This document shows, one piece after another, positions 11,701 through 20,339 of a stretch of 64,000 nucleotides of DNA. The notes below the pieces were generated by a model, which had not been told where the DNA came from, made no database searches, and saw only the letters and a list, made by a program, of their open reading frames with translations. Both the position numbers and the translations under genes were made by a program. Source of the stretch: Euptelea pleiosperma (lineage: Eukaryota; Streptophyta; Magnoliopsida; Ranunculales; Eupteleaceae); assembly GCA_035048495.1 (NCBI GenBank), contig CM068552.1, positions 29,080,154 through 29,144,153 on the forward strand, in the 5' to 3' direction. Position 1 is the stretch's first letter. Every line of letters starts with the position of its first letter.

Positions 11701-12434
11701 ATTTGAAACTTCAAGAGGTTACTCTTTTCGGAGTCTTCTGACCATGTGCATATGCCAAACAGATGGGTATTGCCGCTGTGGTGCACCTTTATGTCTTCCC
11801 AGCTAAGCCTTATGTACGCGGGGAAAGATGTGTTCGTAATGTAGCTGTAATGGATGACTATGCATCACTAGGAACGCCTCCAGATCCAGATGAGGTTCAA
11901 GACAGTGAAAGATATACCAGGATGCGCCTTGCTCGCCATGATGAGAGAGAAAAGCGGTTAAATTTCCAACAAAGTGTCCGTGATGTGGTTCTGGGAAGTG
12001 GGGAAATTGTGCGATAATTCTCTTGGCTTACATAGTGGCAATTTTTGTTTTTGAAATTCATGATTAATTTATCTTTCTTCTGTCTTAGTGATTTCCTATG
12101 TGCTGTTATGTGTTCTTAGATGGTCGACGACATGAAATTCACTGTTTCACATGTAGTAGAACCAGTAGAACGAGGAATTGGGAAAATAAACAAAACCTTC
12201 CATCAGATATCTGAAAATGTGAAGCGGCATGAGGAGCGGAAGAGGAACTCCAAGGATGATAGTTATGTTATTCCCTTGCATTCATGGTCAAGGGACTTTA
12301 CAGAAGCCCATGACCATCTTCTTGAAGGAAGTGTCAGCGATAGTGGTGTGGCCAGTGGGAAGAGACACCATCACCAGTCCAAATCTATAGCTTCCGAAAT
12401 CAGATACACAGATCATCGTCATGGCCATTCATAG
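2610..12434 (+). CDS. LAZ1-like: LAZ1-like DUF300 (TMEM184/Ost-alpha-like) membrane protein, spliced, 5' end missing
   Basis: Six exons join in frame: 2610-2718, 6692-6879, 6979-7067, 7338-7593, 11763-12008 and 12120-12434. All introns start GT and end AG. The product is about 400 residues; Arabidopsis LAZ1 is about 480, so roughly 80 N-terminal residues are missing. Family blocks seen include RDCYEAFALYCFERYL, HPFPLNC, YGEGKFEWRYGYPYLAVVLN, SQTWALYCLVQFY, RIQDYIICIEMGIAAVVHLY and VDDMKFTVSHVVEPVERGIG. Family knowledge: DUF300 proteins are multi-pass membrane proteins, and Arabidopsis LAZ1 affects hypersensitive cell death and brassinosteroid signalling through vacuole/tonoplast function. I see no frameshift or stop in the visible exons, so the gene looks functional if its 5' exon exists. 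Paralogues such as LAZ1H1 cannot be separated without alignment. Confidence 0.93.
3175..5320 (+). mobile_element. Degenerate LINE in the first large intron of the LAZ1-like gene
   Basis: RT-domain pieces appear in order on the plus strand but in changing frames. They are VISPSQGAFVKGRQILD and KIDIEKAYDHLDW near 3215-3375, GFLQGDPLLPYLFFVVVEAL near 3490-3545, the catalytic FADDTLVFLG near 3640-3670, LSKSKVFGVGE, STYLGLPLG, then AMNQALLSKWL near 4155-4190, and a zf-RVT module (SSYEVSLSSVG to ETVNHLLFHC) at 4826-5070. Stops and frameshifts make it inactive. The 5' end is truncated inside the RT domain. It ends near an A-rich GAATGAAGAAAAAATAA at about 5310. Confidence 0.88.
4341..4692 (+). repeat. 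182-bp tandem duplication inside the LINE
   Basis: The segment starting AGGGGAGTG at 4341 is repeated at 4523. Both copies carry FGRTYGVGR-type coding and the downstream GCCCAATCAGGAGG segment. The second copy has diverged, including an in-frame stop where the first copy reads GAAAGAG. The duplication arose after or during insertion, because the other LINE copies here have this module once. Confidence 0.85.
5321..6691. other. Remainder of the first large LAZ1-like intron
   Basis: This holds a C homopolymer (5505-5522). Between about 5525 and 5700 on the minus strand there is a possible LINE 3'-end remnant with a WKEQDN-IFE reading that resembles the end of zf-RVT regions. The rest is unassigned. 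Open frames here, for example 5667-6047 on the minus strand, have no family features and I do not call them genes. Confidence 0.5.
6692..6879 (+). CDS. LAZ1-like: LAZ1-like, second visible exon
   Basis: The first two bases complete the glycine codon split with the previous exon, giving C-L-G-G-E-D. There follow 62 codons with FME, PLLEEAAYADGVIKHPFPLN and FYHAVKIGIVQY. The donor is GTATGTGT at 6880. This is the soluble loop between the conserved ERYL helix and the next membrane segment. Confidence 0.93.
6979..7067 (+). CDS. LAZ1-like: LAZ1-like, third visible exon
   Basis: A short exon of 29 codons plus two bases follows TCTATCAG. It encodes a hydrophobic helix (MILKMICALLAIVFEFFGVY) and then GEGKFEWRY. 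The codon for the next glycine is split with the following exon. Confidence 0.93.
7338..7593 (+). CDS. LAZ1-like: LAZ1-like, fourth visible exon
   Basis: The exon follows the acceptor CGTGCAG. It begins YPYLAVVLNFSQTWALYCLV, continues FYSVTKEKLEPIKPLAKF, and carries a second hydrophobic helix around WWQGIAVAFLFSVGAF. It ends at RIQDYIICIE before GTCTGG. It holds the core membrane helices of the family. Confidence 0.93.
7594..9059. other. Left part of the 4.17-kb LAZ1-like intron
   Basis: AT-rich non-coding sequence with a T run near 7706-7721. Short iterated TTGATGAGAATTG-type words occur between 8150 and 8290. A solitary end of the GATACGGATACG foldback family (CTATGATACCCGGATA) lies at 8444-8459. 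No coding potential was seen. Confidence 0.6.
9060..9311. repeat. Foldback/TIR element of the GATACGGATACG family
   Basis: The left end CTATGATGCCTGGATACGG matches the inverse complement of the right end, where GTATCCGGGTATCATAG closes the element at 9311. Inside, GGATACGGATACG words repeat in both orientations. Related single ends occur at 8444-8459, near 6310-6350, and near 22558-22660, so the family is dispersed. No protein is encoded, so it would be non-autonomous. Its superfamily is not clear. Confidence 0.7.
9312..9910. other. Unassigned repeat-like stretch with an LTR-related segment
   Basis: From about 9555 the segment GGGGACCCAAATTAACGAGC and what follows resembles sequence at about 62357 in the inverted-duplication arm (GGGGACCCAAATAAGCAGCC). 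This suggests a related LTR family. The word GGGAATTTTTGACATA near 9519 recurs at 20189. No coding sequence is supported. Confidence 0.45.
9911..10127 (-). repeat. Copia-type 3' LTR
   Basis: On the minus strand the segment begins TGTTGTCAGGG and ends GATTGCAACA, giving the expected TG...CA ends extended to TGTTG...CAACA over 217 bp. It directly follows a polypurine tract and the end of a copia RNase H frame, so it is the 3' LTR. The element is 5'-truncated, so no second LTR or target duplication can be checked. The left boundary is inferred from the terminal inverted pentamer. Confidence 0.75.
10128..10140 (-). other. Polypurine tract of the copia element
   Basis: On the minus strand this reads GCTTGAGGGGGAG, immediately before the LTR start TGTTG. 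This is the usual copia plus-strand primer site. It overlaps the TGA that ends the pol frame. Confidence 0.8.
10137..10790 (-). pseudogene. Copia polyprotein C-terminus (end of RT and RNase H), with stops
   Basis: Minus-strand translation gives LIHLSLTRPDIAYAIS near 10730-10790, then HAPRSPHLEVAH, then LRNLKRAPGKGL, EAYTDADWAGSITDKRSTSG, VVARSSVEAKYHSMAHGECE, YCDNKATISIAHNPV, HIEVDRHFIKEKLG and VADVLTKDKGVTKWI. This is the Ty1/copia RNase H with its ADADWAG-type and DN motifs. A TGA replaces the Trp codon expected after AH near 10685, and a TAG lies after KEKLG near 10270. A short stretch is missing between AYAIS and HAPRS. The upstream part of pol is absent, replaced by LINE sequence at about 10790. 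Confidence 0.9.
10791..11282 (+). mobile_element. LINE 3' end fused to the copia fragment
   Basis: Plus-strand translation gives YEAGESVNYLLLHCRVAWEV, then WGLWNERNRRIFQGKESSS and WKSIMSRGR, the last part of a zf-RVT LINE ORF2. A 3' non-coding tail follows and ends in ATCAAAAAAATAAA near 11270-11282. It closely resembles the end of the LINE at 23.1 kb. The 5' truncation point abuts the copia fragment in opposite orientation. Confidence 0.85.
11283..11762 (+). other. Right end of the 4.17-kb LAZ1-like intron
   Basis: AT-rich sequence with no repeat identified, ending in a pyrimidine-rich stretch and the acceptor used by the exon at 11763. Confidence 0.6.
11763..12008 (+). CDS. LAZ1-like: LAZ1-like, fifth visible exon
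   Basis: 82 codons follow the acceptor CCAAACAG: MGIAAVVHLYVFPAKPYVRG, then CVRNVAVMDDYASLGTPPDP, then SVRDVVLGSGEI. The donor GTGCGA at 12009 lies just before an in-frame TAA, so retention of the 111-bp intron would end the protein two codons later and remove the C-terminal tail. The exon is separated from the previous one by a 4.17-kb intron full of transposon fragments. Confidence 0.93.
12120..12434 (+). CDS. LAZ1-like: LAZ1-like, last exon
   Basis: The exon follows TGTTCTTAG. It encodes 104 codons beginning MVDDMKFTVSHVVEPVERGI, with KINKTFHQISENVKRHEERK and SVSDSG, then a histidine-rich end and TAG. It is a predicted soluble tail that follows the family closely at its start and diverges towards the end. 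Confidence 0.92.
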   Translation: MVDDMKFTVSHVVEPVERGIGKINKTFHQISENVKRHEERKRNSKDDSYVIPLHSWSRDFTEAHDHLLEGSVSDSGVASGKRHHHQSKSIASEIRYTDHRHGHS

Positions 12435-14628
12435 CTGCTAAATTTGAATGGACTTGCCACATGTCTTGCAAATATTTGAATGGTACCAACATCTTTAGCC
12501 AGTAGGTTCTGTTCTATATGTTCCCATTATCTTTTCGAAGATTTTTCATGCCAAATCTTCTGATGAGGCTGTATTTTGATTTGTTAGGGTGAAGAAGTTA
12601 GAAGATGAGTAACATTAACCACGATATTTTTACTGAAAAAAAATACGGAGAAGCCTTGCAGTGTAGGACAGCTGATGAAATCTAACTAAAGTTTTGCTGT
12701 GGAGCCAGGACTGTATGCTGCTGTTGAAACAGGTACTGTGATTACCCTCATACTGGTTTTGATCATACTCATTGATAAACAGTAAAGCTTCATTGTAAAA
12801 CCAAAAGAATTAAAGGTGGATATACATTTCATGTAATTTTCAAATATAGAAGCTCAGGTTCTCACATTCTCAGCTTTTTTAGAATTGCACCTCTTGACAA
12901 GTTTCTATTACGCATTAAATTAGACTTCTATTTCATTCCGACAATCCATTGCAGAGGCAGGTTCATATAATGTTTTTGCCAAGGCCAAAGGGGTAGTAGA
13001 GGGCTCTCAGACACTTGACATCGTAGATAGGGTCCAACGCTTCTGTTTAGATGTTTCTCTTTTGACTTTGTCATATATCACAAAGCATTAACAGGCGTGC
13101 TTACCCTTTGGAAAGAAATGGTATCAATAGATAGCTTGTTTTGTATTGAATTCTGTTTCCTAAATCTTGTTGTCTCGGCTCCTTGTAAAGATCTTTACTG
13201 ATTGAAAAAAAAAAGAAAGAAAAGAAAAAGATCCAACTGAAGAAAGTGACATCACAACTTTGTTGTTCTCTTCTTTTTATTTTTCTTCTTGAATGTAAAT
13301 CTTTACTATTATAAAGGGAATAGAGGGCGTAGACAGTTGTTTGCATTTTGCCTTATTTTTTTTTCTTTAAAAAATTACCTCTCGTTGTTTAACTTATCAA
13401 TAGAGCAATGAATGGACAATTTTTTTAGTATTTGCCAAAAATACCCTCACCTCTTCTGCAACGTTTCCCACTCCCTAAAATCACTCTAAAACTGTTCCCA
13501 CTCTCCTAAAATCACTTTGCCAAAACTGTTTTCCTTTCCAATTCTCGTTCTCTCCAATTTTTTTAGGAATTCTTAATCTCTCTCACAAACACTTGCCTTG
13601 CTAGTATAGTAGTACTAATATTATATTCAAGCTTGGATCTTGCTTTTGAAACTACATTATTGATCGCCAGTACACCTAGAGACTGACTTTGAATATGAAA
13701 GAGCACTACAGCAGGAGGTTGCGGTTTCTAATCCAACTTACCCACCCAAAAGTGAAAAAAAGGATTTTGAGAAATTGAAGGATTTATAGCAAGGGATTCT
13801 CATTTCATCGTCCATTAATAGCCTGACTGTTTTAGATTCTTCATATGGGATTTTTGGTTCTCAGTTTCATAGGATACTGGTTGTTTCATTTTGCAAACTT
13901 GCTGGGAGATATCTGGTCAGTTGTGAAAAGTGAAAACAAAAAGGAAGTAGTAGTGGATATCAGTCCATGGTTCGTGCCACTGGCTGAATTTGTTCTTGAA
14001 TAATAATGTTACTAAAACTCTCCGTGGACGTGTATTGTGAGGGTCAGGTTACAATCCGTATTGCTTCAAATCCATTATTCCGTGATGGAAGAAGCATATA
14101 TATTGATTTTTTACTTTGTGATACGATTTATTAATGGTCATGTAAACTCCCCTGTAAATGAACATTTGGAAGTTCTTTAGCCTGCTCTATTTAGCCAATG
14201 AACTATGGTTTTTTTTGCGTACTAACAATACTTATTCAATCCAATCTGAAGAATATCCTGGTTTACTTAACTGTAGAACTCACTTATTGTTTAGCATGGA
14301 AATTCATTCCTTGTCAATGGCAATTCATTTGGAGTACTCGACAGTTGTGAGAAGTTAAATATTTAATGATGCATTGGCAATTTTGCCATCTGTTTGGATA
14401 CTAAATAATAGTGCTGCTTTTCTAATCTTCAAATAATGGTGCTGCTTTTGTTGCATATAAATATTTTCTTATATGTTAGTATAGGCAATAAGGTCAAGTT
14501 AATCAATAGCAATCTCTTCTGGGCCTAACATTTTCTATTCTGTGCTAATTTTCCTTGCCTCGGAATGTCTGATGCCATAAAAAACCCTCCTACCTCTCTT
14601 ACAATTTGTAGTTCAGACCATGGCTTAA
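12435..14628. other. 3' UTR of the LAZ1-like gene and downstream intergenic DNA
   Basis: The first few hundred bases after the stop probably hold the 3' UTR. I could not fix a polyadenylation site with confidence. The rest is AT-rich, with T and A runs near 13204-13230 and 13350-13370, and no exon-like coding. No promoter or gene was recognised before the repeats that start at about 14.63 kb. Confidence 0.5.
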
Positions 14629-16029
14629 TAACGACAGTTATAATGGTAACGCCCTGACCCCCGTTACGATCCTTTGTGGCTTTATGATTTTCTTGTGTTT
14701 GTTTTATGTGCTTGTAAGTTGGAAAATCCATTTGGTCCTGGGGTTCAAGACTATTGAAGGTGTGATTTATATTTCTCGTGTAATAGTAGGGAGTTGGACC
14801 GAGCATCTGGTCCTGAGGTTGGGTCATAGGGGACCGATCATTTTTCTGAGTGCTTTGATTAGGTGTACCAGTCACCAAATGGGTGTGTTGAGACTGACTT
14901 TTAGGCACTCATCGCAGGTGTACTTGTATGTGCAATCTCATGAAACATGTTTGATGCAATTTTTCTCAAAGGATTTAGTGACAAGTCGCAAACTGAGGTT
15001 TTCCTGGAAAATGCATTTCGGAAACAGGTCCGCAAAGCTAGGAAACTCTCTCTGTTTCAAATACAGCCCTTCCGGATGTGCTTAGAAGCCAGAGCACGTC
15101 AAATGGGCTAAAATCTGCGCCCATACAATATTCATATGCTTTGTGAAATGGGGGGAATGCATTTCTCAGTGGCATTTGCGTTTCCTACCCATTTCCATTG
15201 ATGTTTCTAATACGATACCTGTTACCCGCATCAGGTTTCCTGCTTTCGTTTCTCGCATCTTTTCCTGCCCCCGTTTGCTTCACTGGCTACTATGCTATTA
15301 ACTAATGCTGTGGGTAGTCTCGGAGCTCAGTGGAAAAAATACCTAGTGTTGTGCATCTGTGATGGCACCATCATTGATTTCTTTACATCAATTTCCTGCC
15401 CAAGGGGGACACACTACCGTATTGAATCTCGGATATCAGTTACTTATAACTCACCAGCTCAAAGAACATTAACTAGTGAATCTCGACACGAGAAAACCAC
15501 TTCCAGAACCTTGATATTCAACTTCAATAAACTCCAAAATCCCAGATTTTCAAAAAAATTTAGAGCTCACTATAACCTAAATACCGGATTTTTTCATCTC
15601 AATGACTTCAACGCTCAGAAATTTCACCTGATTTAGAGATTAAAAACTTTGCCTCCAAAGTTGGAGAGAATCGTTAAGAAAACACCTCACATGACAGCCA
15701 CCGTGCGATTGTCTTCAAGCACTGCCTTGTAGAGAGTTCACAAGCTCGCTTTCCTCAACCCAAATTGTCACATCCCAATTCTTGACACGCAAATCAAGGG
15801 TGAGTGGGTAACATATATCAGGAAATTGATAAGAACCAAGTCAATTCATTAAGATCTATATTTCAATTACTTAATAAAGATAGAAAAATTTAAGATAAAC
15901 CAATCATGTTGCTCATAACATAATATGAAAAGAACAAACATCGGGGTAGCCTCAATGAAATTGGGGACTTAGTGAAAATTGCGCAAAGGACCGGTAGGAT
16001 GAAGATTTAGGTGTAGATCTGGCTTAAAC
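14629..16029. other. Unassigned sequence with small repeat remnants
   Basis: A remnant of the CGTTATAACGG family lies at about 14629-14672 (CAGTTATAATGGTAACGCCC). A possible LTR start (TGTCACATCCCAATTCTTGA) is at 15767. The open frames at 14684-15085 and 15292-15636 show no recognisable domain, and I do not support them as genes. Confidence 0.4.
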
Positions 16030-16600
16030 CAATACATACATTGAAGCGATACAAAAAAGAATTTTTAAAAATAAACAATGCTAAGCGATTCTTAATCATT
16101 ACCTTTTCATTCCTTGGTAGAAAGTCGTTTTTCAATTCCGCAGACGGATTGGTTGCTACCGCCAAATCCAAGGGAAGTCGAATCCCCTCCTTCGTGTTCG
16201 TTATGGGAACGCCGAAAAGGATCACCTGACCGAAAAACTTCATGCACTCTGCACGTCCCACTCTTGCTCTACCAACCTCTTCTCGTCAATCCACATCCCA
16301 ATCCTGCTGCTCATTTATGAAATGGAATCCGTAGTTCAGAAAGTGTTGTTTTACAGAGGGAATAAGCCACTTCGGATAGAATAGTAGGAACGAATGATTC
16401 GCCCCCATTAGTGTCTTCCCTGCTGGAAAAGAAGGGCTTGGACAACGCCAGCCAAAACATATATTTTATTTTGCCCCTCCTTCCATACATTCAAGTTCGC
16501 TGGGCCAACGCAAAGTGAATCACCCCTTATCAATGAAACAAAACACCCTTTATTATTCCCACCCAAGACACTGGGAAGTATTCTTCCAAATTCCATCCAA
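16030..16600. other. Probable organelle-like insert, left part
   Basis: Composition changes here: fewer AT runs, balanced GC, and a style like plant mitochondrial spacer DNA. A minus-strand frame (16007-16261) reads FGQVILFGVPITNTKEGIRL but I cannot name it. It lies beside the clearer mitochondrial block at 17.0-17.96 kb, from which it is separated by a MITE. I infer one original insertion that was later split. The origin of this half is uncertain. Confidence 0.35.
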
Positions 16601-16614
16601 TTTCATTTTTTTAT

Positions 16615-17005
16615 GGGTCGGGCTCAAGGGACCCCCATTTCTGACCCCCTTTTTTGACCCCCATCTCGGCGTACCCATGTAGAAGATGAATCGATGGCTG
16701 ATTTTTGGTGGGGATAGTAACCTCACCAAATAGATCACCCCAACAAAAATTCAGCCCATTCCGAAATTTCTTACCCCATCAAATGTGGTTTTAAAGTTAC
16801 ACGGTAAAAATCGACGGTCCATAATGCTTCAGCTTCTAAACCAGTCTATGAATATCAGAATGATTTGAATTTTTGTGAGGATGATCTCCTCACCATAGAG
16901 ATCATCCTCACCAAAAATCAGCCATTGATTCATCTTCTATGTGGGTACGCCAAGGTGGGGGTCAAAAAAAGGGGGTCAGAAATGGGGGTCCCTTGAGCCC
17001 GACCC
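16615..17005. mobile_element. MITE with terminal inverted repeats of about 100 bp
   Basis: The left end GGGTCGGGCTCAAGGGACCC and the next 80 or so bases are repeated, inverted and with few changes, up to the right end at 17005. There is no coding sequence. T-rich flanks (TTTTTTTAT left, TTTTTTTTA right) could be a 9-bp target duplication, which with the long TIRs suggests a Mutator-like element. A related, 3'-truncated copy lies at 39713-39985. Confidence 0.88.
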
Positions 17006-17153
17006 TTTTTTTTATATAGGATACTTTTTTGTAAGCATAGGAAAAGTAATAACCTCGTAACGGGGAGAAAGACCCATAATGGGCGTTGGAACCTGCTTCA
17101 ACCATTAGCTGTGCCTGCCTGTGTATCCGTTATTGGTGCTTCCCGTCAGCCGG

Positions 17154-17234
17154 CGGCTATGGAATATGAGTAAGGTTGCTCGTCTTGCGACAGCGGCTAT
17201 GGAATATGAGTAAGGTTGCTCGTCTTGCGACAGC
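17154..17234. repeat. 40-bp direct tandem duplication within the NUMT
   Basis: The unit starting CGGCTATGGAATATGAGTAA at 17154 is repeated exactly at 17194, ending in GCGACAGC. The perfect identity implies a recent duplication, or one inherited from the mitochondrial source. Confidence 0.9.
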
Positions 17235-17394
17235 TAGTAGGGATAGTGAAATTGCTCTGTTTGTGCGGCGGAACCTTTGGAACAACATGGCATAGGGAGA
17301 GATGTGGGAATATTCTCGAAGGGGTTGATTGAAGTGTGAGATTAGACAGACCGAACAACTAGTTGTTGCAGGATTGGACGTCAATCTATCTCAC

Positions 17395-17465
17395 CGCCCA
17401 TTCCAATGGCAATTCCTTTAATACTTCTAGCTTTTGGGAGTCTCTTTGTAGGATACTTGGCCAAG
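17395..17465 (+). pseudogene. nad5: Fragment of mitochondrial nad5 (NADH dehydrogenase subunit 5)
   Basis: Translation in one frame gives [20 protein letters not shown] then YLAK. This matches the plant mitochondrial NAD5 membrane segment that in the intact gene lies just before the KDMMIG region. About 24 codons survive. NAD5 is a proton-pumping subunit of complex I, but this piece cannot function in the nucleus. Confidence 0.75.
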
Positions 17466-17959
17466 AGCTGCTAGGACTCGAGCAAGATCAAGAGAAGATC
17501 AAGCAGAGGGCCTTCCCGAAGTACGAGTAATCTCATGGTTTCCCATCCCCGGTCCCGAAATTGGGTCATAACAACGATATCATTTTTGATTTTTGGCATA
17601 TCCAACGAAGACACATTGCACTGACCTAGCAGATAACTTGTCTTGAGATCAAGACGGGAGATTAAATCCATGGGAATGAGATTGATAGGAATTGGACACT
17701 TGATCGCTTGCTCGGCCAGAATCGACTCGTCAGCTCTAACTCAAGAGCTCGTTCGCCGTTCATTCCTGCCGGTCAAGCCACTGGAGTGGTCTGGATTCTC
17801 ACATTGGGGGGGACGAAGGCCAAGAAAAAAGAGTAGTATTTGGGAGTTATACCTAAGAGAAGATCTTGTTAGTGAAATTTGGGCGGGCTTCCGTGCGCAA
17901 ATCCTCGCGCCACAACACAAGTCTTGCCTTATATCTCTCGACAGTGCCGTCTGACCTTC

Positions 17960-18240
17960 TCTTTATCTTTTATACCCGGGTGTCGTCCCCGGAACGAGAT
18001 CCCACGTTTCGTTCCTCCGCAAGGCGCTCATCTCCTCGAGCCTGGCGTCCTGCCACTTCTTATGTCTCTGAGCCTCCTCATAGCTGCTAGGCTCGATCAT
18101 CTGAGACATATACATATGAAGCACAGCAGTATATTGGTTCTTAGGTAACCGAGAGATAGGATACCTTGCCGAACGCGTCTCTCGCTGCGTGGTCAGCAGC
18201 AGCTGCTGCGTCATACAGCGGGTCACTCGACACAAAGGTC
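17960..18240 (-). pseudogene. Copia reverse transcriptase N-terminal fragment
   Basis: The minus strand encodes SYEEAQRHKKWQDARLEEMS then ALRRNETWDLVPGTTPGYKR, the segment that opens the copia RT domain (RVT_2), where the host family reads W..AM..E..AL..N.TW.LV. About 90 residues are present without the catalytic core. It is not contiguous with the copia 3' end at 9.9-10.8 kb. Confidence 0.85.
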
Positions 18241-20180
18241 AAGCCGAATTCTAATGAATTGACTGAGCTTTATGACATCGCGAAAAACCTGGTCATTTAG
18301 GGTGCATCAAGCCCTTTTTTTGGGGGGAGGAAAGGCTCTTAGCCATCGGTGACCGGCTCAATGAGCACCTTCGGGCAATGATTTTTTGATCCTCTCTGTC
18401 ACTTGAAGAAAGATAGCCACTGTGATGAGTATTTTATACGAGATTATGATAGAGTGATTTTTTGGCTGGAGGCGCAGCGTTGTTATAAGCGGGTTTGGGT
18501 AGAGGCGCTAGGTTTTGCGGTTGTGATTGGGTATGAGGTTTTTGAGTGGGTTTGGGGGATGGCCCTGGCCCCTTGGATGGCTTGTTGAGTGTAATAATAG
18601 TATGTAATTGTGTTGCTTGATACATAAATACAATTATCCAAAAAAGAAGATAAGAGTACGAAGACATAATACAACGACGATTCCATTTCATCTACTCAGC
18701 ACCAAAACGAAATAGGATACCACTAGTCTATAAACTCCTCGTTCGCCCTTGCAAACTTTAGGTAGGGGTCCACATCTAAAAGATCCACAAGGTAATCGAC
18801 ATCTTCTACAAGGTAAGCTAAAAAAAAGAGTACATAGCATATATTGAGCTTTCAACCAAAGCCTAGCAAGTGAACTAACATAGGTGTAAAACAACCGAAT
18901 AACTAGAAAAATAATAGTATTGTTTTTATACATTTTCATCAGTTAAAATCATTTAAAAAAGATTGTAAACCAAGATAGAACAATCCAAAACTCAAAACAT
19001 GATAACATCCTCACATCTACAAGTATAATTAGTAATTTAAATAGGTGATGCAGAATATATAACCTCATTAGGTTACTACCGGTATACAACCCCAATTATG
19101 ACATTATTCCAGTGTGTATTCATCAATGTGGAATGCATTCTTTGTCCTTTTGTGCTAGTCAGACGATCTTCACCTACCTAGTGACACCCTTTTAGCTCAT
19201 CTAATGCAGGTTAGACACTGTACCCCATGTTTTCAGCTTAGGTCATCGTTATGCCACGACTAATAGTGAAACATAGCTAGGTAGGTGGGTGAAATGGTAA
19301 ATGTTGGCCCAAATGTTTGACGACTGCAAACTTTTTAAGGATACAAAGACAAGTTCATGGCAGAGTTATTCATACCCTCGTGTCCCATGCCTATCAAGCA
19401 ATTACCCTATAATTCTTTGCTACTCTTGGTAAACATGCATCAACAAGATTCTTAGAAGAAATTAAAATTTTATAATAAACCCCAGTATCGTATAGTTCTC
19501 AGAGCTACCCATGTTGCCAAAGAATACATAGGTACAAAGATTATTAGGAATTAGCAGACCCTTCTCATTCATTCTGGTATATATCTAAGATAGGTAATCG
19601 AAACCTAATACTTATTGAACTCATATTCAGAGTGATGTATGTGTCAGAAGAGTTCCCAATCACCTAAACTAGTACCTCTCGTTATCACAACCTAAGTCGA
19701 CATCAAGCACCCAATCAAATAAATTTGTCTCTATCAGGAAAACTAATCGAACACACCATATCCCCTGACATACTTATTCTCACATGATAAACTTGAAATC
19801 TAAATCTTTCTCTCTTTAAAATAAATCTATAAGTTGTAAATCAGTGAAAGACTTGAGACAAATATACTGAAATCAGATAGAAACAATTATAATTAATATC
19901 ATGTAACATAATACAATTTATATCAAAATTTTCTTTACTAAAATTTGAAGATAATAAGAATAAAATTTTCAGACATTTTCCCAAAAATAATAGAATTTTC
20001 TACAATATTTTATGAATTGTTCTTTACTATCTTCTAAAATACAATTAACAGTGATAGCAATTAAATACTTAATTAAATAGTTAATTAATTATTTATTAGA
20101 TAAATAAATTACTTAAGTAATTAAATAAATAAATAAATAAATATTTAATTAAACTATTAGTTAATAACTTAAATAAATAA
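18241..20180. other. No gene recognised; AT-rich intergenic DNA
   Basis: Between 18241 and 18640 there is a moderately GC-rich piece with an open frame (18403-18588) of unknown nature. The remainder is AT-rich. It ends in iterated TTAAATAAATAAATAAATAA words at about 20060-20180. No exon-intron structure or transposon protein was seen. Confidence 0.5.
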
Positions 20181-20339
20181 ATAGAAGGGAATTTTTGACA
20201 TACCCCCCCACAATTTGAAAAAGCTGACATACCCCCCTTTGACTCGGTCCACTGTCATTTGACCAGTGTTGACCCGAGTTGACTACCTAATTTTGTATTA
20301 AAGGACGAAAGTGCCCTTGTCTTCAACCTTAGAACAAGG

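Larger units (their letters stand above)
17030..17960. other. Nuclear insertion of mitochondrial DNA (NUMT)
   Basis: The block contains a stretch encoding the mitochondrial NAD5 segment [20 protein letters not shown] (17397-17465), embedded in GC-balanced DNA of plant mitochondrial style. Flanking segments look like mitochondrial intergenic DNA, from general familiarity and not from alignment. The coding sequence stops matching after GYLAK, so only a fragment is present. The right border is near 17960, where a copia fragment begins. Confidence 0.6.

Noticed and set aside
14684..15636. Two open frames of 133 and 114 codons
   Set aside because: No domain, no exon-like flanks and no paralogue in the window; composition is like the surrounding non-coding DNA.
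17643..18148. Overlapping plus-strand frames of 74-103 codons
   Set aside because: They lie in the mitochondrial-like block and run antisense to the copia RT fragment, and have no protein features.
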